Positions 16,445 through 25,089 are shown, counted from the first letter of the stretch. The stretch is DNA of 64,000 nt from Polynucleobacter brandtiae (GCF_002797575.1 NZ_PGTX01000001.1:310001-374000), one strand, 5' to 3'. Notes: generated from the letters alone by a model not told the origin. Made by a program: numbers and translations.

Positions 16445-16906
16445 TTAGTTTCGAGTCCGCTCATTCTGCAAGGTGTTACTAGAAGGAGGCATCGCTGGTT
16501 GTACCTGCCACCCAGTAGAACAGTTTTGTGCGTACGGAAAGTATTGCTGACTAGCCTCACAGTAATACCAAACTGCGGCTTGCGGCTGAGATGCCAATAC
16601 CATGGGCTGCTGGGGTGGTGCGTAGGTCACTATAGGAGGCGCCGCATAAACCACTTGCGGGGCATAAAATGCACCCCCGTATGGATAGCCATAGCCAGCG
16701 CCATAATATCCGCCCCTCCAACCATGACCCCAGCCACTATAACCGGGACCGTAGGCTGCAGGCCGCCAACCCCCACCATAAGAACCCCCAACAGCCACCG
16801 CCCAAGCTGCTTGAGCAGAGATCGGGGTAATCAACATGAGGGCAGTCGTCACAACCACAAGTGCTGCAAAATGGGAAGTTCGAGAATGTTGTTTTTTTAT
16901 ATTCAT
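16445..16906 (-). CDS. Secreted Gly/Tyr/Pro-rich protein of unknown function
   Basis: 153 residues. A signal peptide (about 1-32, ending AQAAWA) is followed by a low-complexity Gly/Tyr-rich part (about 36-85) and a Pro/Ala part. A more conserved-looking C-terminal motif, WYYCEASQQYFPYAQNCSTGWQ, has two cysteines 16 residues apart. I remember this last motif from short secreted proteins of Burkholderiales but know no function. It lies 21 bp upstream of the glycine-zipper lipoprotein gene, so both may be made from one transcript as envelope proteins. Confidence 0.65.
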   Translation of the reverse strand: MNIKKQHSRTSHFAALVVVTTALMLITPISAQAAWAVAVGGSYGGGWRPAAYGPGYSGWGHGWRGGYYGAGYGYPYGGAFYAPQVVYAAPPIVTYAPPQQPMVLASQPQAAVWYYCEASQQYFPYAQNCSTGWQVQPAMPPSSNTLQNERTRN

Positions 16907-16993
16907 AGTGGACCCCGTAGGTTGATCATCATCTACTATTAATAACGTCTCATTTCAAGCTAAGCTGACACAGAATTCTATTTATTAATGGAT

Positions 16994-18004
16994 TTATTCC
17001 AATGTGGCACCAGACTGATGTACCACTCTACCCCATTTATTGCTTTCCGATTGAATCAGTTTAGTCAATTCCTGAGGACTTCCAGGGGCGGGGTCTAAGC
17101 CACCAGCCAATAACTTACTCCTCACATCAGGATGATTAAGCGCCAGACGCGTGAGGGAATTTAGCTTCTTTTGTAAAGGAGCTGGAAGATTCGCCGGGGC
17201 CATTAGTGAAAACCAAGAGATCGCCTCAAAGCTCGCCAAGCCCTGCTCAGCCATCGTTGGAATCTCTGGTGCAGCAGCTGAACGTTTGAGGCTAGTCACC
17301 GCAAGGGCCTGGATTTCTCCTGCTTTAATGAGGGGCAATGAAGAAGAAAGGTTATCAAACAACATTGAAATCCGACCGCTAATTAAATCTGGCAGAGACT
17401 GAGCACGGCCTTTATAGGGAATATGGCGTATCTGAATGCCCGTCATCTCTTTTAGTAACTCTCCCGACATATGCAAAGAGGTGCCTACGCCCGATGAGCC
17501 AAAAGTGAGCTCATTCGGCTTTGTTCTAGCAAGTTCAATGAGTTCAGGTAGGCTGCGCACTCCAAGCCGCTTATTTACTACTAAAACATTAGGGGTGCTC
17601 GCCAAAAAGCTAATTGGCGTGAAATCATTTATCGGGTGAAAGGACATCTTCTCGTACAGCGCACCATTGATTGCATGTATACCGACGGTGCCAATAAGCA
17701 AGGTGTAGCCATCAGGGTTACTTTTGGCAACAATATCTGCGCCAATGTTTCCGCCGTAACCCGGGCGATTTTCAACCAAAACTGGGACACCTAAGTTTTT
17801 CTGCCAATGCTCGGCAAGAACGCGCGCCAAAATATCAGGAGCGCCACCGGGCGTAAAAGTCACAATGATTCGAATAGCCTGCTGAGGCCATGCCAGGGAA
17901 TTGATCTGAGATTTTGAGTGTTGACCATGGGCAGTCACGCTCATAGCACAAAGCACTAGTGATACCACTAGCCCCTTTACCGCTTTCGAAAGCCACTGCA
18001 TCAA
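16994..18004 (-). CDS. Bug/TctC-family tripartite tricarboxylate transporter substrate-binding protein
   Basis: A 336-residue periplasmic binding protein. The signal peptide ends near VTAHGQ (about residue 27). Bug hallmarks are 'WPQQAIRIIVTFTPGGAPDILAR', 'VENRPGYGGNIGADIVAKSNPDGYTLL', 'IRHIPYKGRAQSLPDL' and 'KRSAAAPEIPTMAEQG'. It is expected to bind a small carboxylate. No membrane TctA/TctB partner is near; it lies 15 bp downstream of dsbB in the same direction, probably by chance of packing. The ligand cannot be inferred. Confidence 0.88.
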   Translation of the reverse strand: MMQWLSKAVKGLVVSLVLCAMSVTAHGQHSKSQINSLAWPQQAIRIIVTFTPGGAPDILARVLAEHWQKNLGVPVLVENRPGYGGNIGADIVAKSNPDGYTLLIGTVGIHAINGALYEKMSFHPINDFTPISFLASTPNVLVVNKRLGVRSLPELIELARTKPNELTFGSSGVGTSLHMSGELLKEMTGIQIRHIPYKGRAQSLPDLISGRISMLFDNLSSSLPLIKAGEIQALAVTSLKRSAAAPEIPTMAEQGLASFEAISWFSLMAPANLPAPLQKKLNSLTRLALNHPDVRSKLLAGGLDPAPGSPQELTKLIQSESNKWGRVVHQSGATLE

Positions 18005-18019
18005 AAAATCAGCAAAGGA

Positions 18020-18583
18020 TCAAAAGCCAAGACGAGTTCGCAACCACAGCCACCCGTCATATCTCACTGGATCATCGACACAAGGATTAATGCCACACTC
18101 CAATAGCGTAGAAATAAGATTACCAATGACTAATAGGATAAAAATAATGATCAATCCGTTAGCCAGCATAGAACGTGAACGCACATCTCGGTTGGGCAGC
18201 ATTAATAAAATAGCGATCCCCGCAATCAAGCCAAGATAAGCTACAAAAGCCCAAGTATAAAAATGGAGCTCTAAAAAAGTTTTCCCAAATCCCTGATCGC
18301 CCGGAGCGATATGTAGCAGTATTTGGCGCAATGAAACCGTCATACCAACCAAACCGCCAATGATGCCCCAACCATAATGAGATGAATGCGCACCAAAGCG
18401 GATGTTGAGGGCTAATGCGAAACCAATAATGACAAATGCCATGCGCTGCATTAGGCATAGTGGGCAAGGCAATTCACCAAAAACAAATTGATCAACAAAA
18501 GCATACGACAGCATGCTAATGATGGCCACCAAAGCCAGTTGATTGCCTAGGCTAGCTAATGAGGGAAAGGCCTGCTTACTCAT
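18020..18583 (-). CDS. dsbB: DsbB-like disulphide bond formation protein B
   Basis: With the chosen ATG at 18583 the protein has 187 residues and about five membrane helices. The first periplasmic pair is CPLC (C40, C43). The second pair, ECGINPC (C163, C168), lies after the fifth helix rather than in the loop between helices 3 and 4 as in E. coli DsbB, whose four-helix layout it does not match. DsbB reoxidises DsbA and passes electrons to quinones. The start is favoured because it overlaps the stop of the small upstream gene (ATGA); a TTG at 18625 would add 14 unlikely residues. Confidence 0.88.
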   Translation of the reverse strand: MSKQAFPSLASLGNQLALVAIISMLSYAFVDQFVFGELPCPLCLMQRMAFVIIGFALALNIRFGAHSSHYGWGIIGGLVGMTVSLRQILLHIAPGDQGFGKTFLELHFYTWAFVAYLGLIAGIAILLMLPNRDVRSRSMLANGLIIIFILLVIGNLISTLLECGINPCVDDPVRYDGWLWLRTRLGF

Positions 18584-18738
18584 AAACTGATGCTGAGATG
18601 GTCTGTAGCATGAACACGGAACCAATACATCAGAATAAAGACTGTTATTGCCAAAAATACCAATCCCACCAGACGCTTGTCAAACCACACAAAAATGAGG
18701 CCAAGGAAAGCTGTGAGAAAGGGAAGAAACATATACAT
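18580..18738 (-). CDS. DUF5993-like small membrane protein
   Basis: A 52-residue protein beginning MYMFLPFLTAFLGLIFVWF, with two membrane helices (about 3-18 and 25-40) and a short tail, FRVHATDHLSISL. Length, the two-helix layout and the RxHATDxL-type tail match the DUF5993 family as I remember it, whose members often sit directly before dsbB. Its TGA overlaps the dsbB ATG by 4 bp, so translation is coupled. It probably assists or stabilises the DsbB-like protein in the inner membrane. Function is not known. Confidence 0.78.
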   Translation of the reverse strand: MYMFLPFLTAFLGLIFVWFDKRLVGLVFLAITVFILMYWFRVHATDHLSISL

Positions 18739-18784
18739 AATTGAATTCTATCGCAGGCTAAGACTGAAGCAAGAAACAAAGTTT

Positions 18785-18818
18785 AAAAAAGGGCTTTTAC
18801 ATCATCCCTTATGAGCCC
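18785..18818 (-). terminator. Probable intrinsic terminator of the hydrolase operon
   Basis: On the minus strand a GGGCT/AGCCC stem with a long loop is followed directly by six T. It lies about 40 bases beyond the alpha/beta hydrolase stop and before the DUF5993 gene. The long loop makes it only moderately convincing. Confidence 0.45.
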
Positions 18819-18859
18819 AATAGCTCAAGGAGAGGGCGCGCCCTGCACTTGAACGCACG

Positions 18860-19927
18860 CTATCTAGGATAAGAGTTCAAGAAACTCACTACTGCTTGAT
18901 TAAATATCAAGGGCACTTCAATATGGGGAATATGACCCACATTGTCCAGGGGAATTAGCTTTGCATTAGGAATAGCTTGAGCAGCTTTGCGACCCAGCTC
19001 CGGGAAGTTACCCAGCGACTTTACTGCCTCAGGAGGTGCAAAGCGACGACCAAAAACCGTTCTATCCTTCTGACCAATAATTAATAGGACTGGCATTTTC
19101 AGTTGGGGTAAATCATTCACAACAGGTTGTTCGGCAATCATTTGATAGGTCAATACTGAAGTCTTTGCATAAGCCGGATAATCAGAGCCCTTCTGCACTC
19201 GAACATAAACCTCTACAAACTGTTCAAAGCTGGGCTGCCAGACAGGGAAATAGGATTGTAAAAAACGGCGGTAGCTCACCTCTGTTTGAGCCATCTCCAA
19301 CTTCAGTAAATTATCATTTGTTTGGGGTGGAATATCTTTACTGTAATCCTCTAAACCCAAAGGATTCTCAAGCACTAATTTTTGCACTACTTGTGGATAT
19401 AGACGGGCGAAACGCACACCAACCATGCCACCCATTGAATTAGCGATCACCGCAGTCTTTTTAATTCCCAGTGATATCAGTAAGGCATGCGTATTTTTAG
19501 CAAGATCGTCAAAATGATAGGCAACATCTGGCTTGGCAGATTTCCCAAATCCAATCTGATCGGGGGCAATCACTCGATAACCTGCAGCAGTTAATGCGGG
19601 AATTGTAGGCGCCCAATAATCACTTGAGAAATTTTTTCCATGAAAAAGTACAACTACACCCTTTTGCTTGCCGACGGCTGCAATATCCATATAAACCATG
19701 CCGACAGACTGTCCACCCAGCATTGCTTTGAACTCTTTTGTTGGGTAGGGATAAGGCAAAGCACTGAGACGAAGATCCAAAGGCGTTGCATTTGCATATT
19801 GACTAACAGGTGGAGTAGATTTAGAAACCTGATCTACCGCAGTCGTGCATGCCCCCATAAAAAAACTAGTGGCACCGGCTAATATGATCACTTTGAGGGT
19901 CAAAGCAGGAATCTGTTTCATCTGCAT
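18860..19927 (-). CDS. Alpha/beta hydrolase, lipoprotein-type signal
   Basis: A 355-residue alpha/beta hydrolase. The N-terminus has a hydrophobic segment ending FFMGAC, a lipobox, so the enzyme is probably anchored in the cell envelope. The catalytic triad is visible: nucleophile in VIANSMGG (about residue 165), acid in 'GQKDRTVFG' (about 290) and His in 'VGHIPHIE' (about 335). 'VVLFHGKNFSSDYWAPTI' supplies the oxyanion region. It is 32 bp downstream of a fumarylacetoacetase-family gene, suggesting a shared catabolic operon. Substrate unknown; an ester or C-C bond hydrolase is possible. Confidence 0.82.
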   Translation of the reverse strand: MQMKQIPALTLKVIILAGATSFFMGACTTAVDQVSKSTPPVSQYANATPLDLRLSALPYPYPTKEFKAMLGGQSVGMVYMDIAAVGKQKGVVVLFHGKNFSSDYWAPTIPALTAAGYRVIAPDQIGFGKSAKPDVAYHFDDLAKNTHALLISLGIKKTAVIANSMGGMVGVRFARLYPQVVQKLVLENPLGLEDYSKDIPPQTNDNLLKLEMAQTEVSYRRFLQSYFPVWQPSFEQFVEVYVRVQKGSDYPAYAKTSVLTYQMIAEQPVVNDLPQLKMPVLLIIGQKDRTVFGRRFAPPEAVKSLGNFPELGRKAAQAIPNAKLIPLDNVGHIPHIEVPLIFNQAVVSFLNSYPR

Positions 19928-19959
19928 ACCTATTTTTTATGTTTAGTGAGTCGACACAT

Positions 19960-20652
19960 TTAAATAATGTTGACTTTCAAGGGGGTTAGCCCGTCAACAT
20001 AACCCTCAAGTACATCACCCCTCTTAATAGGGCCGACTCCTGCAGGTGTTCCTGAAAAAATTAGGTCACCTGGTTCAAGAGTAAACAAAGTCGATAAATA
20101 AGCAATCGTATCGGGAATATTCCAGATCAGCTGGTTTAAATTCCCCTCTTGGCGAATTTCACCATTTACTAATAATTGCACAGTTCCGGAGCTGAGATGT
20201 CCACACTGCACAGCAGGCGTAATAGCGGCACAAGGAGCTGACTGATCAAATGCTTTGCCGGTATCCCACGGACGACCCATTTTTTTTGCTTCGCCCTGTA
20301 GATCACGGCGCGTCATATCTAAACCAACACCATAGCCATAGACATGCTCAAGGGCTTTATCAGCGCTAATGTTATTACCACCTTTGCCGATAGCTACAAC
20401 CATTTCAATTTCATGATGAACATCGTTCGAAAGTGCTGGGTATTGCATATCCTTGCCATCGGTAACGACCGAATTAGCAGGCTTCATAAAAAAGAATGGA
20501 GGTTCACGATCTGGATCATGACCCATCTCACGCGCATGATCTGCGTAGTTACGCCCCACACAATAAATACGATTAACAGCAAAACGCCGAGTGTCGCCCA
20601 CGACTGGAAGTGAAGGTACGAGCGGGGGATCCATTACATAAAGGGTGCTCAT
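19960..20652 (-). CDS. Fumarylacetoacetate hydrolase (FAH) family protein
   Basis: 230 residues, the length of the single-domain FAH family. 'YCVGRNYADHAREMG' is the N-terminal signature, the metal ligands lie in 'HHEIEMVVAIGKGG', and 'GYGVGLDMTRRDLQ', 'KAFDQSAP' and 'DLIFSGTPAGVGPIKRGD' follow. Members are cytosolic Mg/Mn-dependent enzymes such as acylpyruvases, oxaloacetate decarboxylases or 2-hydroxyhepta-2,4-diene-1,7-dioate isomerases. Sequence alone cannot pick one. It is first in a two-gene unit with the alpha/beta hydrolase. Confidence 0.88.
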   Translation of the reverse strand: MSTLYVMDPPLVPSLPVVGDTRRFAVNRIYCVGRNYADHAREMGHDPDREPPFFFMKPANSVVTDGKDMQYPALSNDVHHEIEMVVAIGKGGNNISADKALEHVYGYGVGLDMTRRDLQGEAKKMGRPWDTGKAFDQSAPCAAITPAVQCGHLSSGTVQLLVNGEIRQEGNLNQLIWNIPDTIAYLSTLFTLEPGDLIFSGTPAGVGPIKRGDVLEGYVDGLTPLKVNII

Positions 20653-20772
20653 GTATTGCCTTTCGAATAATTAGCTTATTGAAGGAGCTTATTGCTCATT
20701 TAAATGATGTGGGTTAATTATGGCATTTCTACTCAGGATGTCGACACAAGACGCATTTGCAGATGCATTTAT

Positions 20773-21564
20773 CTATGGCAAAGGAACCGAAAAGATCGCC
20801 TTCAGTGTTAAGGAGTCAGTGCTGTTTGAAAAGCCCTTCCCAATTCCGGCCTGAAATGCAATGGGAGCACCATCGTAATAGACCATCAAAAAACCCAATT
20901 GCTGTGTATTAGGGTAGATGACAGGCTGACCAATCTGATTGAGATTGGAATATAGCTCTACTCCTAAGGCCATTTCCGGGGTGATTTCACGGGAGAGTCG
21001 AGTCGCTGTTGAAAAATAAGGTGCTTGATGGACAAAAGGCTGTGAAAGCGGCATCCCAAAAATAGGATTAAAAGAGATCATCCATTCATCGAAATGTTTG
21101 CCGATAATAAATCGTGCCTCAGTGTTGTAACGGGAGTCATCAAATTGAGGCTGAACGTTGGAAACTTCAAGGTTCACCCCACCAAAAAAAGCATCACCTT
21201 TACTTTCTTGATAAGGCAACCACTTGAGGCGCAACTTGGTTGCAGCATACTGAAAATGACCGGCATAATTATTGGCAGAAATATATAGTCCCGCCTCTAA
21301 ATCATTACCAAGACCATAGGCTAGCTCAGGCGTCACTCGAACGCCATTATTGTTCATTACCTCACCGGGGTAAGAAGGCGTTTGTATGCCTCGAGGAGTG
21401 CTATTGACATGCAGCTCTAAACTTTTTTCGCCCTTAGCATTAATCGCATCGTCATAAACCTGAATTTCATCTTGTAGTACGGCAAGAGCAGATGCTGATG
21501 CTAGTGACATGAGCATCAAAAAAATAGATTTGGATAAAAATTGTCGGGTTATTTTATTCATCAA
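20773..21564 (-). CDS. Predicted outer membrane beta-barrel protein, third gene of the feo operon
   Basis: A 263-residue secreted protein. The signal peptide ends near ASALA (about residue 28). The rest alternates polar and hydrophobic residues in strand-like runs ('EAGLYISANNYAGHFQYAATKLRLKWLP', 'MALGVELYSNLNQIG', 'LGFLMVYYDGAPIAFQAGIGKGF') and ends in a short strand, AIFSVPLP, although the last residue is not the usual aromatic one. I do not recognise a named family. It follows feoB by only 14 bp, so it is likely expressed with ferrous iron uptake and could aid iron entry or sensing at the outer membrane. Confidence 0.6.
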   Translation of the reverse strand: MMNKITRQFLSKSIFLMLMSLASASALAVLQDEIQVYDDAINAKGEKSLELHVNSTPRGIQTPSYPGEVMNNNGVRVTPELAYGLGNDLEAGLYISANNYAGHFQYAATKLRLKWLPYQESKGDAFFGGVNLEVSNVQPQFDDSRYNTEARFIIGKHFDEWMISFNPIFGMPLSQPFVHQAPYFSTATRLSREITPEMALGVELYSNLNQIGQPVIYPNTQQLGFLMVYYDGAPIAFQAGIGKGFSNSTDSLTLKAIFSVPLP

Positions 21565-21578
21565 AGGAATTCGCAGTC

Positions 21579-23492
21579 TTAACCTAGGCCAAAAAATAGA
21601 CTCAATTGATAGGTGATAAATGCGGCAAGATAAGCCAAGCCAAATAAATAGCTCAGCATCACAAGCGGAATTTTCCAGCTACCAGTCTCTCGCTTGACAG
21701 CGGCGATTGTTGACAGGCATTGAGGGGCAAAGACGAACCAGGCCAATAGCGATAATGCGGTTGCCAAACTCCAGCTATTAGAAATCAATGGCACCAAAGC
21801 ATCGGCCGCTTCTGCCCCGGCACTAGAAAGGGCATATACCGTAGCCAATGAACTAACCACGACCTCGCGAGCAGCCATACCTGGCACCAAAGCAATACTA
21901 ATTTGCCAATTAAAACCAATGGGCTCAAATACTACGGCTAAAGCATTTCCGATCATGCCGGCAACACTATATTGAATCGATGCTCCAGAAGCGTTCTCAG
22001 GGGGCAACGGAAAGCTAGCCAGAAACCATAACCCAATAGTCATGATCAAAATGATGCCGCCAACACGTCTGAGAAAAATTGCTGCACGCTGCCAAAGACC
22101 AATTGCTAAGTTACTCAGTCTAGGAAGGTGATAACTAGGCAACTCCATCATCAAGGCATTAAGCCTTAATTTTTCACTGGTGAAGCGCTTCAGCACCCAT
22201 GCCACTACCATGGCCCCCAAAATACCTGCAATATATAAAATAAATAAAACAAATCCCTGTAGATCCAAGACATAACCTATTGTTTTATCAGGAATAAATG
22301 CAGAAATTAGCAATGCATAGACTGGGAGACGCGCCGAGCAAGTCATCATCGGGGCAATCAGGATAGTGACTAAGCGGTCGCGTGGATTAGAAATACTACG
22401 CGTTGCCATGATCCCTGGAATAGCGCAAGCAAAGCTCGATAAAAGAGGGATAAAGGATCGCCCCGATAAACCCACTCTACCCATCAAGCGATCCAAAAGA
22501 TAGGCTGCCCTGGGCAAATAACCTGACTCTTCTAACAGGAGAATAAAGAAAAATAAAATGAGAATCTGCGGTAAAAAAATGAGCACCCCACCTACGCCCG
22601 CCAGAATGCCGTCGATTAATAAACTCCGTAGCCAGTGATCTGGCAGTGCATTGCTAATGATGAGTCCTAGCCACTCTACTCCTGCTTTGATCATATCCAT
22701 AGGCCACGTTGCCCAACTAAATACGGCCTGAAAAATAAAAAATAGGAGTACGCACAAAATAATGGGGCCAAATACTGGGTGCAATAGCACGGCATCCAAA
22801 CGATCGCTTACCTCATCAGGAATAATTTGATCCAAGTTCAGTGATTGCAAAATGTGATGTACTTCAATGTTGTCAGATTCGGTATGGGCAGAGTGGTCCA
22901 CTGTTGACTCCTCACCCTCATCTACATTACTCACTTGCAAAGCCGATAGATTTTTCCAATCCAGCTGGGCTAAATAATGCTTCAGAGCATCCGCCCCATT
23001 GGCCTCAATTCCAACACTTTGAATGATTGGTAACCCCAATAGACCCGAGAGTGCCTCAGTATTTATTTCAAGACCCTGGCGCTTAGCTATGTCAACCATG
23101 TTTAATACAACGACACAAGGAAGGCCTAATCGCTTTGCCGATAGCACTAGACGAAGATTACGCCTAAGATTCATCGCGCTCAAGATACATAGCACTAGGT
23201 CTGGGCGCTTCTCACCGATTGCATTGCCATGCAGGACATTGCAAGTCACACGCTCGTCCAATGATCGGGGGTAAAGACTATAGGCACCCGGTAAGTCGAG
23301 AATACGAATTACTTTTCCAGAATCGAAGTGTAGGCGCCCTTCTTTCCTTTCGACAGTAACGCCAGAGTAATTAGCGACCTTCTGACGGCTGCCTGTCAGT
23401 AAATTAAACAGGGCCGTTTTACCGCAGTTCGGATTCCCCAATAAAGCCACCAATGGCTCGCTAGGGAAAAAATGGACTTTTGCTTGGGTCAT
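21579..23492 (-). CDS. feoB: Ferrous iron transporter FeoB
   Basis: 637 residues. The cytoplasmic G domain has G1 GNPNCGKT (residues 19-26), G3 DLPG and G4 NMVD. It is followed by a membrane part with two Gate repeats ('RSFIPLLSSFACAIPGIMATRSI' and 'GMAAREVVVSSLATVYAL') and a core helix region. It moves Fe2+ across the inner membrane in a GTP-dependent way. It is shorter than E. coli FeoB (773 aa), mostly in the linker and C-terminal region. feoA lies 2 bp upstream, and an unusual third gene follows. Confidence 0.96.
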   Translation of the reverse strand: MTQAKVHFFPSEPLVALLGNPNCGKTALFNLLTGSRQKVANYSGVTVERKEGRLHFDSGKVIRILDLPGAYSLYPRSLDERVTCNVLHGNAIGEKRPDLVLCILSAMNLRRNLRLVLSAKRLGLPCVVVLNMVDIAKRQGLEINTEALSGLLGLPIIQSVGIEANGADALKHYLAQLDWKNLSALQVSNVDEGEESTVDHSAHTESDNIEVHHILQSLNLDQIIPDEVSDRLDAVLLHPVFGPIILCVLLFFIFQAVFSWATWPMDMIKAGVEWLGLIISNALPDHWLRSLLIDGILAGVGGVLIFLPQILILFFFILLLEESGYLPRAAYLLDRLMGRVGLSGRSFIPLLSSFACAIPGIMATRSISNPRDRLVTILIAPMMTCSARLPVYALLISAFIPDKTIGYVLDLQGFVLFILYIAGILGAMVVAWVLKRFTSEKLRLNALMMELPSYHLPRLSNLAIGLWQRAAIFLRRVGGIILIMTIGLWFLASFPLPPENASGASIQYSVAGMIGNALAVVFEPIGFNWQISIALVPGMAAREVVVSSLATVYALSSAGAEAADALVPLISNSWSLATALSLLAWFVFAPQCLSTIAAVKRETGSWKIPLVMLSYLFGLAYLAAFITYQLSLFFGLG

Positions 23493-23494
23493 GG

Positions 23495-23734
23495 TTAAAG
23501 AGGCTCCACTTCAATCATCTGTGCTTCAGATTCTCTCAAGGCAAAAGTAGAGGATCCTACGCGGACCATAATAGGTCCCCGACCCCAGAAACCCTTACGC
23601 AGTACCTCAACCTGCTCGCCCGGTAGAAAGCCGATATCTTCAAGCTGTCCACGAATATCCCCATCCACCCCAATTGCTAAAGCGATCTTCTTAACGAAGA
23701 CCTTTACTCCGGGGCTCGCCTCTTTGAGATTCAT
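23495..23734 (-). CDS. feoA: FeoA
   Basis: A 79-residue SH3-like protein that works with FeoB. 'DIGFLPGEQVEVLRKGFWGRGPIMVRVGSSTFALRESEAQMIEV' is the standard FeoA core with the conserved 'FALR.SEA..I' ending. It is the first gene of feoA-feoB-outer membrane protein. A Fur-like box lies about 60 bp upstream, so the operon is likely repressed when iron is plentiful. Confidence 0.93.
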   Translation of the reverse strand: MNLKEASPGVKVFVKKIALAIGVDGDIRGQLEDIGFLPGEQVEVLRKGFWGRGPIMVRVGSSTFALRESEAQMIEVEPL

Positions 23735-23790
23735 TGTCGATGATGATTAAAAATAGGCCTAGGTTGCATGTGGTAATTATATCCCCAGAT

Positions 23791-23809
23791 GAGAATGAAT
23801 ATCATTTGT
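23791..23809 (-). promoter_or_regulatory. Fur box upstream of feoA
   Basis: GAGAATGAATATCATTTGT matches 13 of 19 positions of the Fur consensus GATAATGATAATCATTATC and has the AATGA/TCATT dyad. It is 57 bp before the feoA start, where a promoter would be. Confidence 0.65.
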
Positions 23810-23867
23810 ATGAATTCAATCATTTTTTACTACCCTCGCCATAGCCATGACATAGGCCCAAAAGCAA

Positions 23868-23890
23868 AAAGGCCCGCAATGCGGGCCTTT
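23868..23890 (-). terminator. Intrinsic terminator downstream of the 23928-24509 gene
   Basis: A perfect 10-bp stem AAAGGCCCGC/GCGGGCCTTT with a 3-base loop and T-rich flanks on both sides. It most likely serves the leftward gene that ends at 23928, and would also insulate the feo promoter. Confidence 0.85.
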
Positions 23891-23927
23891 CTTTTACTGT
23901 AAAAGTGCTACAGCTTTCTTCAATAGC

Positions 23928-24509
23928 TTATTTCTTTGGCTTTACAAAACCAATCGCAGTATCGTCAACAAATTCAATCATGACGTCATCGCCGGCCTTA
24001 AATTTCTCAAGCCCGAGTACGCTTGCATCGACCTTCACTTTTTGCTTCTCACCAGATGGCAATGTGAACGTCACAATACGTGTCTTTGCATCGATTGTGG
24101 TGATTTTGACGGTGGCATACACAGTATCAGTCGTTTCCTCAAATGGCTTTGCAGACCCCTTGCCAGCGATCACAACAGAGCGGACTCCAGAAACACCTGG
24201 TTTGGCATCCTTAGCAACAGCAACTAAGCCAACCGCAATTGCTTGGGCGTGCTCAACAACAAATAAATCACCCTTTTTTACCTTATCTAAGTCATTCACT
24301 GATTTAGAAACATTCATCTGAGCCAAATTACCGTTACCATCTTTCAACACCACAATACGCTTTTTCACATCGACTGAGTCGACAGTAGCAGTCAAAACAG
24401 CGGCCTCAACAGCCAATGGCAACATTTTTGCAGGAGCTTGCGCGTACACTGAGCTAGCAGTAAACAAACCTAATGATGCAATCAATGCAGTTAACAATGT
24501 TTTCTTCAA
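23928..24509 (-). CDS. Secreted protein with two tandem beta-rich repeats, unknown function
   Basis: 193 residues. A signal peptide (1-23, ending SVYAQA) is followed by two related halves. The first (about 39-100) reads 'ATVDSVDVKKRIVVLKDGNGNLAQMNVSK...LDKVKKGDLFVVEHAQAIAVGL'. The second (about 130-190) reads 'ATVKITTIDAKTRIVTFTLPSGEKQKVKVDA...LEKFKAGDDVMIEFVDDTAIGF'. The pattern T-x-x-D-x-x-x-R-I-V then K-x-G-D then AIG recurs in both, pointing to an internal duplication of a small beta domain. It is a single gene with its own terminator. I do not recognise a named family; it is probably periplasmic. Confidence 0.72.
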   Translation of the reverse strand: MKKTLLTALIASLGLFTASSVYAQAPAKMLPLAVEAAVLTATVDSVDVKKRIVVLKDGNGNLAQMNVSKSVNDLDKVKKGDLFVVEHAQAIAVGLVAVAKDAKPGVSGVRSVVIAGKGSAKPFEETTDTVYATVKITTIDAKTRIVTFTLPSGEKQKVKVDASVLGLEKFKAGDDVMIEFVDDTAIGFVKPKK

Positions 24510-24612
24510 AATAACTCCTTGGTAAAAGTTTATAAGAGGCTCAAGAATTTTTGAGACTTCAATTCATTGTAACCACGAAATAATCAGCGGATAAGGGCCA
24601 GAAACCTTAAGG

Positions 24613-25074
24613 ATGGTCACCAATACCTTAAAAAACCTCATGAAAGCACTCCCTACATCGCTAAAATCATGGCAAGAAGCTCAAAATGAGGCGTATTCGA
24701 TCAGAAAAGCTGTGTTCATCGAGGAACAAGGCATACCAGCGGCAATGGAAATTGATGAATTTGATCCATGTGCTCAGCATGCCTTGATTCATATTGATGA
24801 ACAATGCGTTGCTACTGCAAGACTGGTAGTTTTGCCGGGGGGAATAGGCAGAATTGGTCGAATGGCTGTTTTAGCCAGCTATCGAAAACAAGGCGTTGGC
24901 ACACAACTCATTAATTTGCTGATAAATGCAGGAAAAGCTCAGGGGCTGAAATCATTCGAACTGCATGCTCAGCTTTCAGCAATCCCTTTTTATGTGCAAT
25001 TTGGCTTTATTTCCCGTGGAGATGTCTATGATGAAGCAGGCATCCCACATCGCGATATGATTCTGACTATATAA
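24613..25074 (+). CDS. GNAT family N-acetyltransferase
   Basis: 153 residues; an ElaA/YjcF-like GNAT fold. 'YSIRKAVFIEEQGIPAAMEIDEFD' is the typical opening, the acetyl-CoA loop is 'RIGRMAVLASYRKQGVGTQLINLL' (Q/R-x-x-G-x-G/A), and 'LHAQLSAIPFYVQFGFISRGDVYDEAGIPHRDM' is the conserved C-terminal part. It acetylates a small amine or a protein, target unknown. ATG at 24613 gives an extra 12 residues before MKALPTSLKS; the internal ATG at 24640 is a possible alternative. It is the first of three closely spaced rightward genes. Confidence 0.9.
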   Translation: MVTNTLKNLMKALPTSLKSWQEAQNEAYSIRKAVFIEEQGIPAAMEIDEFDPCAQHALIHIDEQCVATARLVVLPGGIGRIGRMAVLASYRKQGVGTQLINLLINAGKAQGLKSFELHAQLSAIPFYVQFGFISRGDVYDEAGIPHRDMILTI

Positions 25075-25089
25075 GCCACATAATTAAAT

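Noticed and set aside
16499-16942. 147-codon frame opposite to the Gly/Tyr-rich secreted protein
   Set aside because: The other strand has a signal peptide and a recurrent C-terminal motif; this frame has Arg/Thr-rich random composition.
18832-18843. Palindrome AGGGCGCGCCCT as an operator
   Set aside because: It lies between a terminator and a gene end, with no promoter role visible; a chance GC palindrome is simpler.
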